Under the pieces are notes generated by a model. It did not search any database. It saw nothing but the letters and a program-made list of their open reading frames with translations, and was not told the origin of the DNA. This document shows positions 23,172 through 31,568 of a DNA stretch of 45,619 nucleotides, piece after piece. Positions within the stretch are counted from its first letter, which is position 1. Each line of letters opens with the position of its first letter. Both the position numbers and the translations under genes were made by a program. The DNA comes from Treponema sp. (GTDB lineage Bacteria > Spirochaetota > Spirochaetia > Treponematales > Breznakiellaceae), in the NCBI GenBank assembly GCA_031284385.1, contig JAISZZ010000070.1, forward strand, positions 1 to 45,619. The letters run 5' to 3'.

Positions 23172-25739
23172 CTAGTAGGTCGAAATGGCAAACGAAATTA
23201 CAAAGTCTATGCCGGATGAGCCGTCATCGCCCGGAACTCCGCCTATAGCCCCGCGCTGCCACTGGAAATTACTGCCCGGCGTACTGAAACGTTTCAGGAA
23301 CAGGAAACGGAACGGAAATTGCGGCAGCGCAAAACGAAGCCCCGCGCCAAAACTGTAGCGCATATCATCGGCAAGCGTGTGATCTTCGTCAGACTTCGTT
23401 TTGAATATATCTTCCGGTTTCGGACGGCGAGCAGCCGCGTCAAAGAACAGATCCAGCGCTAGTATACCCGGAAATACAGGTATTCGCACTTCCGCCCAGT
23501 TTTCCCAAAGAGCCAACCCGCGATTCAATCTCTCGCCAGTCCATCCGCGGCCTATGAACATTCCATCGATGGACAGTTTGTTGGCATCCTCTATAATGGG
23601 CTGTTCGTAACCTAACATAGGGAATATTATCGAAAGCCCCGTATGTATGCCAAAAACGCCCTTAAAAGCCCATTTTTCGCTTACTTGCCAGTTCCACAGG
23701 GTATGAAACCATTCCGCCTTTACATCGTTGCGAGCATAGTATTCCAATTCGATTTTATTCGGTAATAAGCCGTAAAACCCTATACGCTCGCTTAAATAAT
23801 ATCCACGCGAAGGATCGTAGTAAATATCACGGTCATCAAGCGAAATGCTAAATGCAACCGAGTCGGAAGGAGTCCATTGCTTGTTGCGCTCGCGAATCGA
23901 CGGGTCAAAGGCACGGTAAATTTCGCTGTCAAAGTCATTGTATCTTAAACCGACTCGTATACTGCCGCCTAAACTTAGTATTCCAAGCGGCGTAATCCAA
24001 CGGTACCCTGTCGAAAAACCCAGCGAAATATTTAACTGATCGTACTTCATCAAGAATGCATCGGATGGGAGTTTTCCCGCGTTATCGTACTCCTCAAACG
24101 ATGAAAAACCGTCTGGAAAGGCCTTATCTTCATCGCCGTTAAAAAACGGGGGCTGATTGTCCATGGCGGCTAAACGCTGGGCGTGTTGCAACGAAAGATC
24201 GAAGCCGCCGGAAAGCGGAAGCCCGAACAGCCAGCGGTGCGTGTATTGCAATGAAAGGCTTTGTACTTCAGGCGCGGCGTTCACCTCTATGCCTACGATG
24301 TTTCCAGTACCCCGGAAATTCTTGTCGTTCAATTTTAATACCAGCGAAATTGGGAATGCGTCCGGATCACTTGAACCGGAAAATGAGAGGCCGGCTTGAA
24401 TGTCTTTTGTGGGCTGTTCATCAACATTGATTATTAGATCCATCAGACTGTCCGCGCTGCCTTGAGGCGTGTCGGGAAATACGTTTGAAAAATACTGTAG
24501 ATTGTACAGATTCCGCAGGCCGTTCATAACTTTTGTTTTTGAAAAAACATCGCCCGGCTCCAGCGGAATTTCGCGTAGTATTACATAATCTTTCGTTTTT
24601 TTATTTCCGCGCACTATGATGCGCTCGATATGCGCCCTGCCGCGTTCCACTATCGGCACATTATAAGAAATAGTTCTCGCTATCGTGTTGCGCTGTTCTT
24701 CGCGGCCTATCGTGTTGAAAATATAACCGTTTTCAAAATAAAGGTCGGCTATACGCTGTAAATCCAGTTCCAGCCTGCCCGCGTTCACAATTTCACCAGT
24801 CTTTGAATATATGAGTTTTTGCAGTTCTTCAGTTGAAAATATATGATTCCCGCTGAAATTAACGCCGCCAAACGTGTACACCGGCCCTTCGTAAACGTGG
24901 AAAACAAGCGTAAGGCGATTGCCTTTTTCGTCCGTCCGCAATTCGCGGGTTACATCCGTCACGTCCGCGTCTATGTAGCCGCGGTCATGGTAAAAACGGT
25001 CTATAGCGGCGCGGTCGGCTATTAACTTAGCTTCCTGAAAAGCGCCGTCATTCAACAGGTTCTTCTTTTTGAGCGAGAGTTGACTCTGCAAAGTGTTACT
25101 GGAAAATACATTGTTGCCCTCAAACAAGATGCCTTCTATTGTTATTTTATCGCCTTCGCTGATGATGAATGTAACTTTTATGCTGCCGTTCTTGTCGGTC
25201 GCCGTTTCCACGCTGACAGCCGCGTCCGGAAAACCCTTTTCAAGGTATTTATCAAGAAGCGCCTGCTCATCAACACGCAGTTTGAGCTGATTTATCACGT
25301 CATTTGGTTTTAACGAGATGGCATCCAGCAGTTCGCTCCGCCGCAGCCCCTTATTGCCTTCAAACACAATACTCGAAATGTAGGGTCGCTCGGTGACGGT
25401 AAAATGAATTATGACTGCGCTGCCAAGCGGGTCCGCCGGCACTGCGGTTGGGTTTATCTCTTCAAATAATTCCAGCGCGTAAAGCTGCCCCGTCAACTCC
25501 CAAAAAATCTCGTCTGTAAATGTTTTGGCGACATACTGCTCTGTTACACCCTCAATATCGCTCTGTTTAACATGGCGAAGCCCGTTAAATGTTATCTTTT
25601 CTATCGGTTTTCCTACATACCACTCGTCATCTTGAGCAAAAATGAAGAAACGCTGGGAAAAAATAATGATAACTAATACAGGGACAACTTTGACCCATCT
25701 GAATAAATACATTCTGTTTTTTTTAACGTTCAATTTCAA
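23172..25739 (-). CDS. bamA: BamA outer-membrane protein assembly factor
   Basis: BamA inserts beta-barrel proteins into the outer membrane. A TTG at 25739 has GAGG eight bases upstream and gives a good signal peptide with n-region KLNVKKNR before VVPVLVIIIFSQRF; an ATG at 25712 is the alternative but has no ribosome-binding site. The 855-aa product has about five POTRA domains (about 35-425; for example GKPIEKITFNGLRHVKQSDI, SSIVFEGNKGLRRSELLD, TIEGILFEGNNVFSSNTLQS, GRAHIERIIVRGNKKTKDYV) and a C-terminal 16-strand barrel with RGWTGE and a terminal strand FVISFAISTY. It lies between tamB and skp. Confidence 0.92.
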   Translation of the reverse strand: MKLNVKKNRMYLFRWVKVVPVLVIIIFSQRFFIFAQDDEWYVGKPIEKITFNGLRHVKQSDIEGVTEQYVAKTFTDEIFWELTGQLYALELFEEINPTAVPADPLGSAVIIHFTVTERPYISSIVFEGNKGLRRSELLDAISLKPNDVINQLKLRVDEQALLDKYLEKGFPDAAVSVETATDKNGSIKVTFIISEGDKITIEGILFEGNNVFSSNTLQSQLSLKKKNLLNDGAFQEAKLIADRAAIDRFYHDRGYIDADVTDVTRELRTDEKGNRLTLVFHVYEGPVYTFGGVNFSGNHIFSTEELQKLIYSKTGEIVNAGRLELDLQRIADLYFENGYIFNTIGREEQRNTIARTISYNVPIVERGRAHIERIIVRGNKKTKDYVILREIPLEPGDVFSKTKVMNGLRNLYNLQYFSNVFPDTPQGSADSLMDLIINVDEQPTKDIQAGLSFSGSSDPDAFPISLVLKLNDKNFRGTGNIVGIEVNAAPEVQSLSLQYTHRWLFGLPLSGGFDLSLQHAQRLAAMDNQPPFFNGDEDKAFPDGFSSFEEYDNAGKLPSDAFLMKYDQLNISLGFSTGYRWITPLGILSLGGSIRVGLRYNDFDSEIYRAFDPSIRERNKQWTPSDSVAFSISLDDRDIYYDPSRGYYLSERIGFYGLLPNKIELEYYARNDVKAEWFHTLWNWQVSEKWAFKGVFGIHTGLSIIFPMLGYEQPIIEDANKLSIDGMFIGRGWTGERLNRGLALWENWAEVRIPVFPGILALDLFFDAAARRPKPEDIFKTKSDEDHTLADDMRYSFGAGLRFALPQFPFRFLFLKRFSTPGSNFQWQRGAIGGVPGDDGSSGIDFVISFAISTY

Positions 25740-25821
25740 TAACGTAACCTCAAAAGACGTATGAGTCAAGGGCTTGGAAACTGTCAATGCCCGCAGACGC
25801 GGGAAATCGTAAAAATCCCGC

Positions 25822-28800
25822 TTACGGCAACGTCCATTTCTTTGACAGCGTAATTTTGTTGTCATTAATCCAGAGATTTTCCGGATGAGTTGGGACCAGA
25901 TCCCACCTTATGTCAAACAAAGGCCCTTTAAGTTCCATGCTAAGATCGGGTTCTATCCACAAACCGCCCATATCTGTACGGAACTGGTCGTAACGCAGCG
26001 AAAGCATCGCTTGGACGAAAAGGCCGGCTCCAATGTACTTACCTAAAAAAACAGTTGTATTGTCAAAATAGTTACCAAAACGTATATCGGTTTGCGGCGG
26101 GGTTTGAGACTGTAACTGATTTTCACTATGTTCTCCCTCTGTGTCACGGAATACGTTCAACAGCAGCGCATTCTGTACGGCCTGCGTCCGCAGCGAAAAC
26201 ATATCGATATGCAGTATGTCGCGGATTGTCTTTTCAAATTGACGCACAAAGCCGAACTGGGCGAGCAGATCCGCGGTTGACGAAACAAACGCACGGTTTA
26301 TCGCGTTTTCCGCCGTCGGCGTCCCAGAAAGTTTATCGCCCAGCAGCGTGAAAATCTCAATCTGGGATAACGAGGGGGCAGCCTCGAAACGCGGCGTAAA
26401 TGAACGCAGGGGTTGGTTGTCTATAATCATGGAAATAGTAACCGGCTCGTTGTTCGTCCTGTCCCGCGTCTCCGCAATGGCGGTAAATCGCGGGTCAAAC
26501 TGAAGCTCGCTCTCGTTGAAACTCATCGAACCTTCTTTTATATAAAAACTGCGCTGAAAATAAAACACTTCCCCGCCGCGTATTCCCACATCGCCGTTTA
26601 TGGAAAAGTGGCCGGAAAGATTATCGCTTACAACTTTTATGCTGGAACCTGAACTTGCGTAGGCTTGCAGTATCGGAATATCGATATTCGGCCATAGGAA
26701 TTCTATCTTTCTGCCCGCCGTAATTTTAATGTCAGTCTGTATCGGCATACCCCGTTCCCTCGAATCGCCGTTTCTGGAGGCTGTTTCCTCCGCCGCAAGC
26801 GATATTTCAGCATTGTCGCTGCCTACATCCCCAAAGACTCTAAGTATTTGACCGTCGCTGCTGATGTTTAGTATGCCGAAAGCTGTTCCCATTACCAGAA
26901 AACCGGCTATGTTTAGGTCGAGTGGTATGGGATCGGCCTGTTCAATCACGAGCGCGACATCGAAGGAGGATGGACGCCAGCGGGATATATGCATACTTCC
27001 GCTTAGAGCGCCTTCGCCTTCCCCTATCCGCACGTTTAACGGCTCAAGGCGTATCTCGCTGCCGGAGAATGTTAAAAAGGCCGGCGTGGGCACAATCTCG
27101 TCGGCAAGGAAGCCGGGAACGCCTAAACGCAGGCTGTTTGCCTGCGCCGCGCCAAAAAATTCAGGATCGCGCAACGGGCCGCGTATATGTATGTCGGCTA
27201 TTATAAACCCGCCGGATATTGTAATTTTGTCCATAGGTATATAACGCCACAGGGACGACACATCAATGTACAAACCGGAAACTTCCGCGTCAATCCTGCC
27301 GTTTTTGATAAAACCTGTCAACGCGCCAAGAACGGGAGAAGGGTACGAGAACGCCGCGAAAAAATCACCATCACCGTTCATGTGAAGGCGTATCATATTG
27401 TTGGGGCCGCCTTCCAAGTTCCAAATCTGATTCTGTCTGGAAAAACTGAAATTAAAAATTTCGCCGCTTTCAAAGGTGTTAAAGCGCGTATTTTCAAAAT
27501 TTATCACGCCGTCAAACGATTTTAAAGCCGCCCCGATGTTGAGCCACGAATCAATTTGTGCAAAACCGGCGCTCGCATTTATATCGGCGTTAAAATTGAG
27601 ATCGGGGGTATCGCTCCAAAGACGCGCCGCCATGTTCAAGTCGGATTGGGGCAAATTTATATTGAGGAACGGGATGTCGGCGGAAAAATCACCGTACCTG
27701 AGTATGGTTTCGCTCAAATCAAGCCTTGTGTTGTCGAGAGAGCCGCGCCCGCTCAGCGTTATGGGTTGTCCCTGAAAAATGCCGCGAAGCGAGGATAGGT
27801 CGAATGCCGCAGACCAGTTTTCCCGCGTCTTAAAAAAGCCTATATCGCCTGTAATAAACATATTGTCCGCACTGTTAAAAAACCGCCCGCTCTGCAATCC
27901 GGCGACTTCGGCCCACACAAAAAGCGATTCTTCGGCGTACCGTAACTGCGCGTCCACAGTTTCAACTCCTCCGACATCGCGCAGGTTAAAATCGCCAATT
28001 ATTACCGCGTCCCGGTCATTGAAAAAGCCCTTCCAACTGCCGGAAGCATCGCCGTACAGTGCACCGCGCCCGTCATCAAAGTATATCCGGTTGAATTCAG
28101 CGCCATCCTGATTGGCGTGCCCCATAAGCTCGACCGCGGCACTCGAAGACAGCGAGCTTTTTATACCCGAAATCTTGAATCTTTCCAAATTGAAGTCCCA
28201 AAGGGCGGGATTTTCGTAACGAAAACCGGCTTCCGCCGTTAGTTCGGCAAAACCGTCACCCATCGGGAAACGCGGCGCGTTCAAAAACAAGAGGCCGGCA
28301 TAAGAACCGTAAGGTGAGCGGCTAACATTCAGGTTTAAGCCAAATGAACTGGAAATGTGTAATGCGCTTTTATCGAGAAGCATCGCTTGAATCGTATAAA
28401 CGCTGTCCGCTACACGCAGTTCCGCGTTAAAAAGTATGTCGTTTATATCCGCAAAATCGCCACGCGCCGATATATCCATGCCGCCGCCCTCCCAAACAAT
28501 GTGGCTTTCGCTCAACTCAAAGCTCATTTCCGTACCGGATAACGAGAGGCTGGCCCATATATCGTTATCGCCCCGCCATGCCACAATTAAGTGCGGCACG
28601 TTATACAACAAATCTTTAAAGTCCGTAGACACAAATATTTCACTTGTTACAAGGATATTATCAAGAAAATTCCATGCCGGAGTGGGGAATTTAGGCAACT
28701 CTACCGCACATCCGGCCATTTTTAATAGGTCATATAGGGAAAATGCCTCTACCTCTAGGCGTATTTCGATGTTTTTACTGTCTAAATCAAAGGAACCTTC

Positions 28801-30369
28801 CGCCGATATTGGCGAAAAGCTCGCTTCATCGTAGGTTTCCGCATTTCCAATGCGGAAACCTGAGACAGAAAAGTCAAACTCATTGCCTGTATGCGTGATT
28901 GTAATGTCAAAAGCCTGTAAATCCACGCCGGTTTTACGCGAATTTTCGCCGCCACCAGCGGTGGCGACACCAGCGGTGGCGCCGATACCAGAGGTGGCAC
29001 CGACACCAGAGGTGGCGACACCAGCGGTAGTGGCGCCTACGGAAAATGTGTCGGCAAAAAGGGTTATCGTATTGCCGTAAGAGGAAACATGGAAATCTCC
29101 GTTCAACGATCCAGCATTTTCTTTGAGCCCCGATTTTGTAAAATTAAAATCATTGACAGTAAGGCTGCCGTTGGGCATGAACGGACGGAAATTGATTCCG
29201 CCGGTCCAAACTAGTTCGCCCCTGCTCAGCGAGAGCGAAAGATTCCTGAAATAAGCGTTGGATGCCCCGCCCGCCGCGTCTAGCTTAAAATTACCCGCGC
29301 CAACAGGCGAGTTTCTGTCCAGTCCGCCGTGTAAAACTGCCGTGTATGACAAACCGTCTGCGACGTTAAACGATGCGCTCATTTTCCCCGAAACCCGCGT
29401 TCCAAGCCAGTTATTCCAACTTTTAAGTTCTGGCGAAAAACGCAGCAGCCGTGAAAGTCTGAAATTTTCGAATTGAGCGCCGGCTTTGATGCCAGAGTCC
29501 GTAAAATTATAACTTAACGACAGATCAAATGGTTCTAAATCACCGATTTTCTGAAGTTTTAAAGTGTTTTCTGTCAAACTTGCAAGCAAAATTAGTTTAT
29601 TCATCGTAAAAAACGAGGTTTTTACGGATGCAAGCCCTATTTTCAAGCCACTTTTACCATTCCGTGTGTCATAAACTCCGTCAATACGCGCCCGTAAAGT
29701 TGCTTCGGAACGCATGGGCTTTTCAAGTCGCATTTTTGCCTCTGTGGAGAGCCTGAATCGCAGAATGTCGCCGGTTATTTTGGCGGAAAGAGCGATTCCA
29801 TCGGCCTCTATCACGCTTTTTCCAGCCGTAAACCGGAATACGCTTCCAGAAACACGCAATTTTAGTTTGTCCGGTATCATACCGGCTGCCTTGTTGATGT
29901 ATTCAAGGAATTTTAACGCGCCGTTCGCCTTTCCACTTCCACCGCTAAACAATTCATCAAAATCCTTGGCTGTGCCGGATTCGACCAGCAATCCTTCGAC
30001 GGTAACCGCTTTCAATGCGGCCAGCGGGCCGCCTTCACCCGTGGCTTTCGGTGGAAACAGCAATTTTAACGGTGAATAGTGTATGCGCAATCTTTTTACT
30101 GTGATGAGCGGAAATAAATCGTCATCGCCGCCATGAATTGTTATATTTTTGATGTCTAGCGTGTTTAATATTGACAATCCCATAGAATCGAAGCTGACGT
30201 TTTTGCCAATCAAAGCCTGCAATCCACCGATTCCGTCATCCTTGATGGTTTCTATCCGCTCGAAAAGTAGACTGCGTACCGGTATCAGAGCAGCCGCTGT
30301 TCCCAAAACAAGCGCGGTAAAGAGAATAATTTGTATATCAAAAGCGCTTTTACGGTTCATTTCTTGCAT
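25822..30369 (-). CDS. tamB: TamB-family inner-membrane-anchored translocation/lipid-transport protein
   Basis: TamB proteins form a long hydrophobic beta groove across the periplasm and help move lipids or assemble outer-membrane proteins. I set the start at the ATG at 30369 (MQEMNRKS), followed by a signal anchor (ILFTALVLGTAAALIPV); the longer frame is not protein-like. The product is 1515 aa. The body is beta-rich repeats typical of AsmA/TamB, and the last 400 residues form the DUF490 domain (GGEVFYFQRSFYIKEGSMSF, TAIAETRDRTNNEPVTISMI, FTLLGDKLSGTP). Near residue 455 an in-frame run of Gly/Ala/Thr/Val repeats is inserted. In spirochaetes TamB is thought to work with BamA, encoded next. 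Confidence 0.9.
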   Translation of the reverse strand: MQEMNRKSAFDIQIILFTALVLGTAAALIPVRSLLFERIETIKDDGIGGLQALIGKNVSFDSMGLSILNTLDIKNITIHGGDDDLFPLITVKRLRIHYSPLKLLFPPKATGEGGPLAALKAVTVEGLLVESGTAKDFDELFSGGSGKANGALKFLEYINKAAGMIPDKLKLRVSGSVFRFTAGKSVIEADGIALSAKITGDILRFRLSTEAKMRLEKPMRSEATLRARIDGVYDTRNGKSGLKIGLASVKTSFFTMNKLILLASLTENTLKLQKIGDLEPFDLSLSYNFTDSGIKAGAQFENFRLSRLLRFSPELKSWNNWLGTRVSGKMSASFNVADGLSYTAVLHGGLDRNSPVGAGNFKLDAAGGASNAYFRNLSLSLSRGELVWTGGINFRPFMPNGSLTVNDFNFTKSGLKENAGSLNGDFHVSSYGNTITLFADTFSVGATTAGVATSGVGATSGIGATAGVATAGGGENSRKTGVDLQAFDITITHTGNEFDFSVSGFRIGNAETYDEASFSPISAEGSFDLDSKNIEIRLEVEAFSLYDLLKMAGCAVELPKFPTPAWNFLDNILVTSEIFVSTDFKDLLYNVPHLIVAWRGDNDIWASLSLSGTEMSFELSESHIVWEGGGMDISARGDFADINDILFNAELRVADSVYTIQAMLLDKSALHISSSFGLNLNVSRSPYGSYAGLLFLNAPRFPMGDGFAELTAEAGFRYENPALWDFNLERFKISGIKSSLSSSAAVELMGHANQDGAEFNRIYFDDGRGALYGDASGSWKGFFNDRDAVIIGDFNLRDVGGVETVDAQLRYAEESLFVWAEVAGLQSGRFFNSADNMFITGDIGFFKTRENWSAAFDLSSLRGIFQGQPITLSGRGSLDNTRLDLSETILRYGDFSADIPFLNINLPQSDLNMAARLWSDTPDLNFNADINASAGFAQIDSWLNIGAALKSFDGVINFENTRFNTFESGEIFNFSFSRQNQIWNLEGGPNNMIRLHMNGDGDFFAAFSYPSPVLGALTGFIKNGRIDAEVSGLYIDVSSLWRYIPMDKITISGGFIIADIHIRGPLRDPEFFGAAQANSLRLGVPGFLADEIVPTPAFLTFSGSEIRLEPLNVRIGEGEGALSGSMHISRWRPSSFDVALVIEQADPIPLDLNIAGFLVMGTAFGILNISSDGQILRVFGDVGSDNAEISLAAEETASRNGDSRERGMPIQTDIKITAGRKIEFLWPNIDIPILQAYASSGSSIKVVSDNLSGHFSINGDVGIRGGEVFYFQRSFYIKEGSMSFNESELQFDPRFTAIAETRDRTNNEPVTISMIIDNQPLRSFTPRFEAAPSLSQIEIFTLLGDKLSGTPTAENAINRAFVSSTADLLAQFGFVRQFEKTIRDILHIDMFSLRTQAVQNALLLNVFRDTEGEHSENQLQSQTPPQTDIRFGNYFDNTTVFLGKYIGAGLFVQAMLSLRYDQFRTDMGGLWIEPDLSMELKGPLFDIRWDLVPTHPENLWINDNKITLSKKWTLP
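28962..29036 (-). repeat. Degenerate tandem repeat inside tamB (about 15-17 bp units)
   Basis: Five imperfect copies of ACACCAGCGGTGGCG-like units (with AGAGG and TAGTGG variants) encode an in-frame stretch including VATSGVGATSGIGATAG. Composition differs sharply from the flanking tamB sequence, and the tract looks like an expanding minisatellite. Confidence 0.7.
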
Positions 30370-30449
30370 AAAGTTTACCAAATTCGCGTAAGTCTTTCCC
30401 ACCGTCCGCCGGAGAGCCACGCAGCAGGTTATAGGGGGGATTGAGTGAT

Positions 30450-30471
30450 ATGCCCGCTGCGGCGCGGGCAT
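30450..30471 (-). promoter_or_regulatory. Perfect hairpin upstream of tamB
   Basis: ATGCCCGC and GCGGGCAT form an 8-bp stem with loop TGCGGC, about 80 bases upstream of the tamB start. No T run follows on either strand, so it is more likely an RNA leader hairpin or a protein-binding palindrome than a terminator. Its role is unknown. Confidence 0.35.
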
Positions 30472-30636
30472 GCCAAGTGGCAGGATGCCGTGCGGTGCTG
30501 TGTGTCGCGTGTATGGTATGCGGCGAGGCTATTTTTGCGAACACGCAGTAATGGCCGCCTAGCGGAAGCCATGACAGTTTGTGTTCGACTCATTAAGAAT
30601 AATTTATTCGCAGCGGAAAAAAATAGATGTAATAGA

Positions 30637-30690
30637 GTTGTTCAAAAACTGATTTTTTTTGAACAACTTCCGCTTAAAAACGGCAAAATG
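30637..30690. repeat. Dispersed hairpin repeat R1, copy e
   Basis: GTTGTTCAAAAA pairs with TTTTTGAACAAC (30637-30667), followed by the R1 linker CGCTTAAAAACGGCAAAATG. Only the second hairpin of the full element is present. It lies in the 425-bp gap between the Aat-like gene and tamB, which otherwise holds two short palindrome arrays and no gene. Confidence 0.7.
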
Positions 30691-30736
30691 CGACGCATTT
30701 TTGTGGGCGGGTGGCGGGTGTATTTATCACTTGGAT

Positions 30737-30786
30737 GTTTGCATAGCAAACTCTTTTTGCATAGCAAACTCGTTTGCACCGCAAAC
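30737..30786. repeat. Three tandem short palindromes
   Basis: GTTTGCATAGCAAAC (30737-30751), TTTGCATAGCAAA (30756-30768) and GTTTGCACCGCAAAC (30772-30786) recur about every 17 bases, immediately downstream of the Aat-like stop codon. The spacing and symmetry suggest a protein-binding array or small hairpins. Confidence 0.65.
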
Positions 30787-30794
30787 GCATTTGC

Positions 30795-31544
30795 TCAGCA
30801 GTCTCCGTTAAGAACGAATTTTTTGCGGCGGCCTTCCCTAAAAATTCTGGTAAATTCTTCTATGCTAATGTCATGAGCTCCGAGTGTGTATTTGTAATCA
30901 AGCGGCATTCCCAAATCCCAAAACGCGAAATTATTTTTTTCCAGATATTCAGCCGTTAGAATCATCTGCATAGTTCCGGTTGAATCCTCATCGTGATAGC
31001 CTGAATAACTTGTGTAAACACGTCCTACAGTAACGCCAAATTCTCCGGCGCAAAGGACTCCGTCACGGTAAAGACCAAAAGAATAAAGCCGCACCGGCGA
31101 CATATTATTTTTTCGTATCTGACTCATGCTTTTAATAAGAGGTTTTGTGAGCCAATCCCTGCCGTGATGAGCGATACAGTTTTTTACTATTTGATCATAA
31201 CCGCTGTTCACGCATAAAACATAATGTGATGAATCGCGTTTAATCAAGCGTTTCAATGTTTTGCTTATATGCAAATCTTGAAAAAACAAAACATTTCGTG
31301 TTAAATGATGTTTCGGCATAAGCAAAAAAAGTTCCCTTTCATCTTCAGTATTTATATTTATTTTGACACTTGCTGACATGACAAGAAATCCACTGTACAT
31401 AAGATTGGCAATAAAATCCGGTGAAAAACTGCGTGAAACGCAGAATTCCTCATTGTATTTAGAATCGACAATTATATCGAGCAGAGTATCGGTATCAATT
31501 CCGGGATCGATATATAAGTATTCAGAATTTTTTATCATGAGCAT
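30795..31544 (-). CDS. Divergent leucyl/phenylalanyl-tRNA-protein transferase (Aat-like)
   Basis: Aat enzymes add Leu or Phe from tRNA to the N-terminus of proteins, marking them for degradation by the N-end rule. The 249-aa protein follows the Aat layout: FSPDFIANLMYSGFLVMS, NVLFFQDLHISKTLKRLI, SGYDQIVKNCIAHHGRDWLT, a segment equivalent to the Aat central sheet (YSFGLYRDGVLCAGEFGVTV), and the C-terminal FWDLGMPLDYKYTLGAHDIS. The usual GESMFS segment is replaced by SYSGYHDEDS, so substrate or activity may differ. It is the last gene of a unit with the two genes upstream. Assignment rests on pattern, not on a search. Confidence 0.65.
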   Translation of the reverse strand: MLMIKNSEYLYIDPGIDTDTLLDIIVDSKYNEEFCVSRSFSPDFIANLMYSGFLVMSASVKININTEDERELFLLMPKHHLTRNVLFFQDLHISKTLKRLIKRDSSHYVLCVNSGYDQIVKNCIAHHGRDWLTKPLIKSMSQIRKNNMSPVRLYSFGLYRDGVLCAGEFGVTVGRVYTSYSGYHDEDSTGTMQMILTAEYLEKNNFAFWDLGMPLDYKYTLGAHDISIEEFTRIFREGRRKKFVLNGDC

Positions 31545-31568
31545 AATACTTTTAGTACAAAATGATCG

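Noticed and set aside
30450..30786. CRISPR array
   Set aside because: The repeats are short palindromes without spacers of constant length, and no cas gene is present in the window.
30445..30876. Plus-strand ORF over the tamB upstream region
   Set aside because: It runs through repeat R1 and the palindrome array and shows no protein-like composition.
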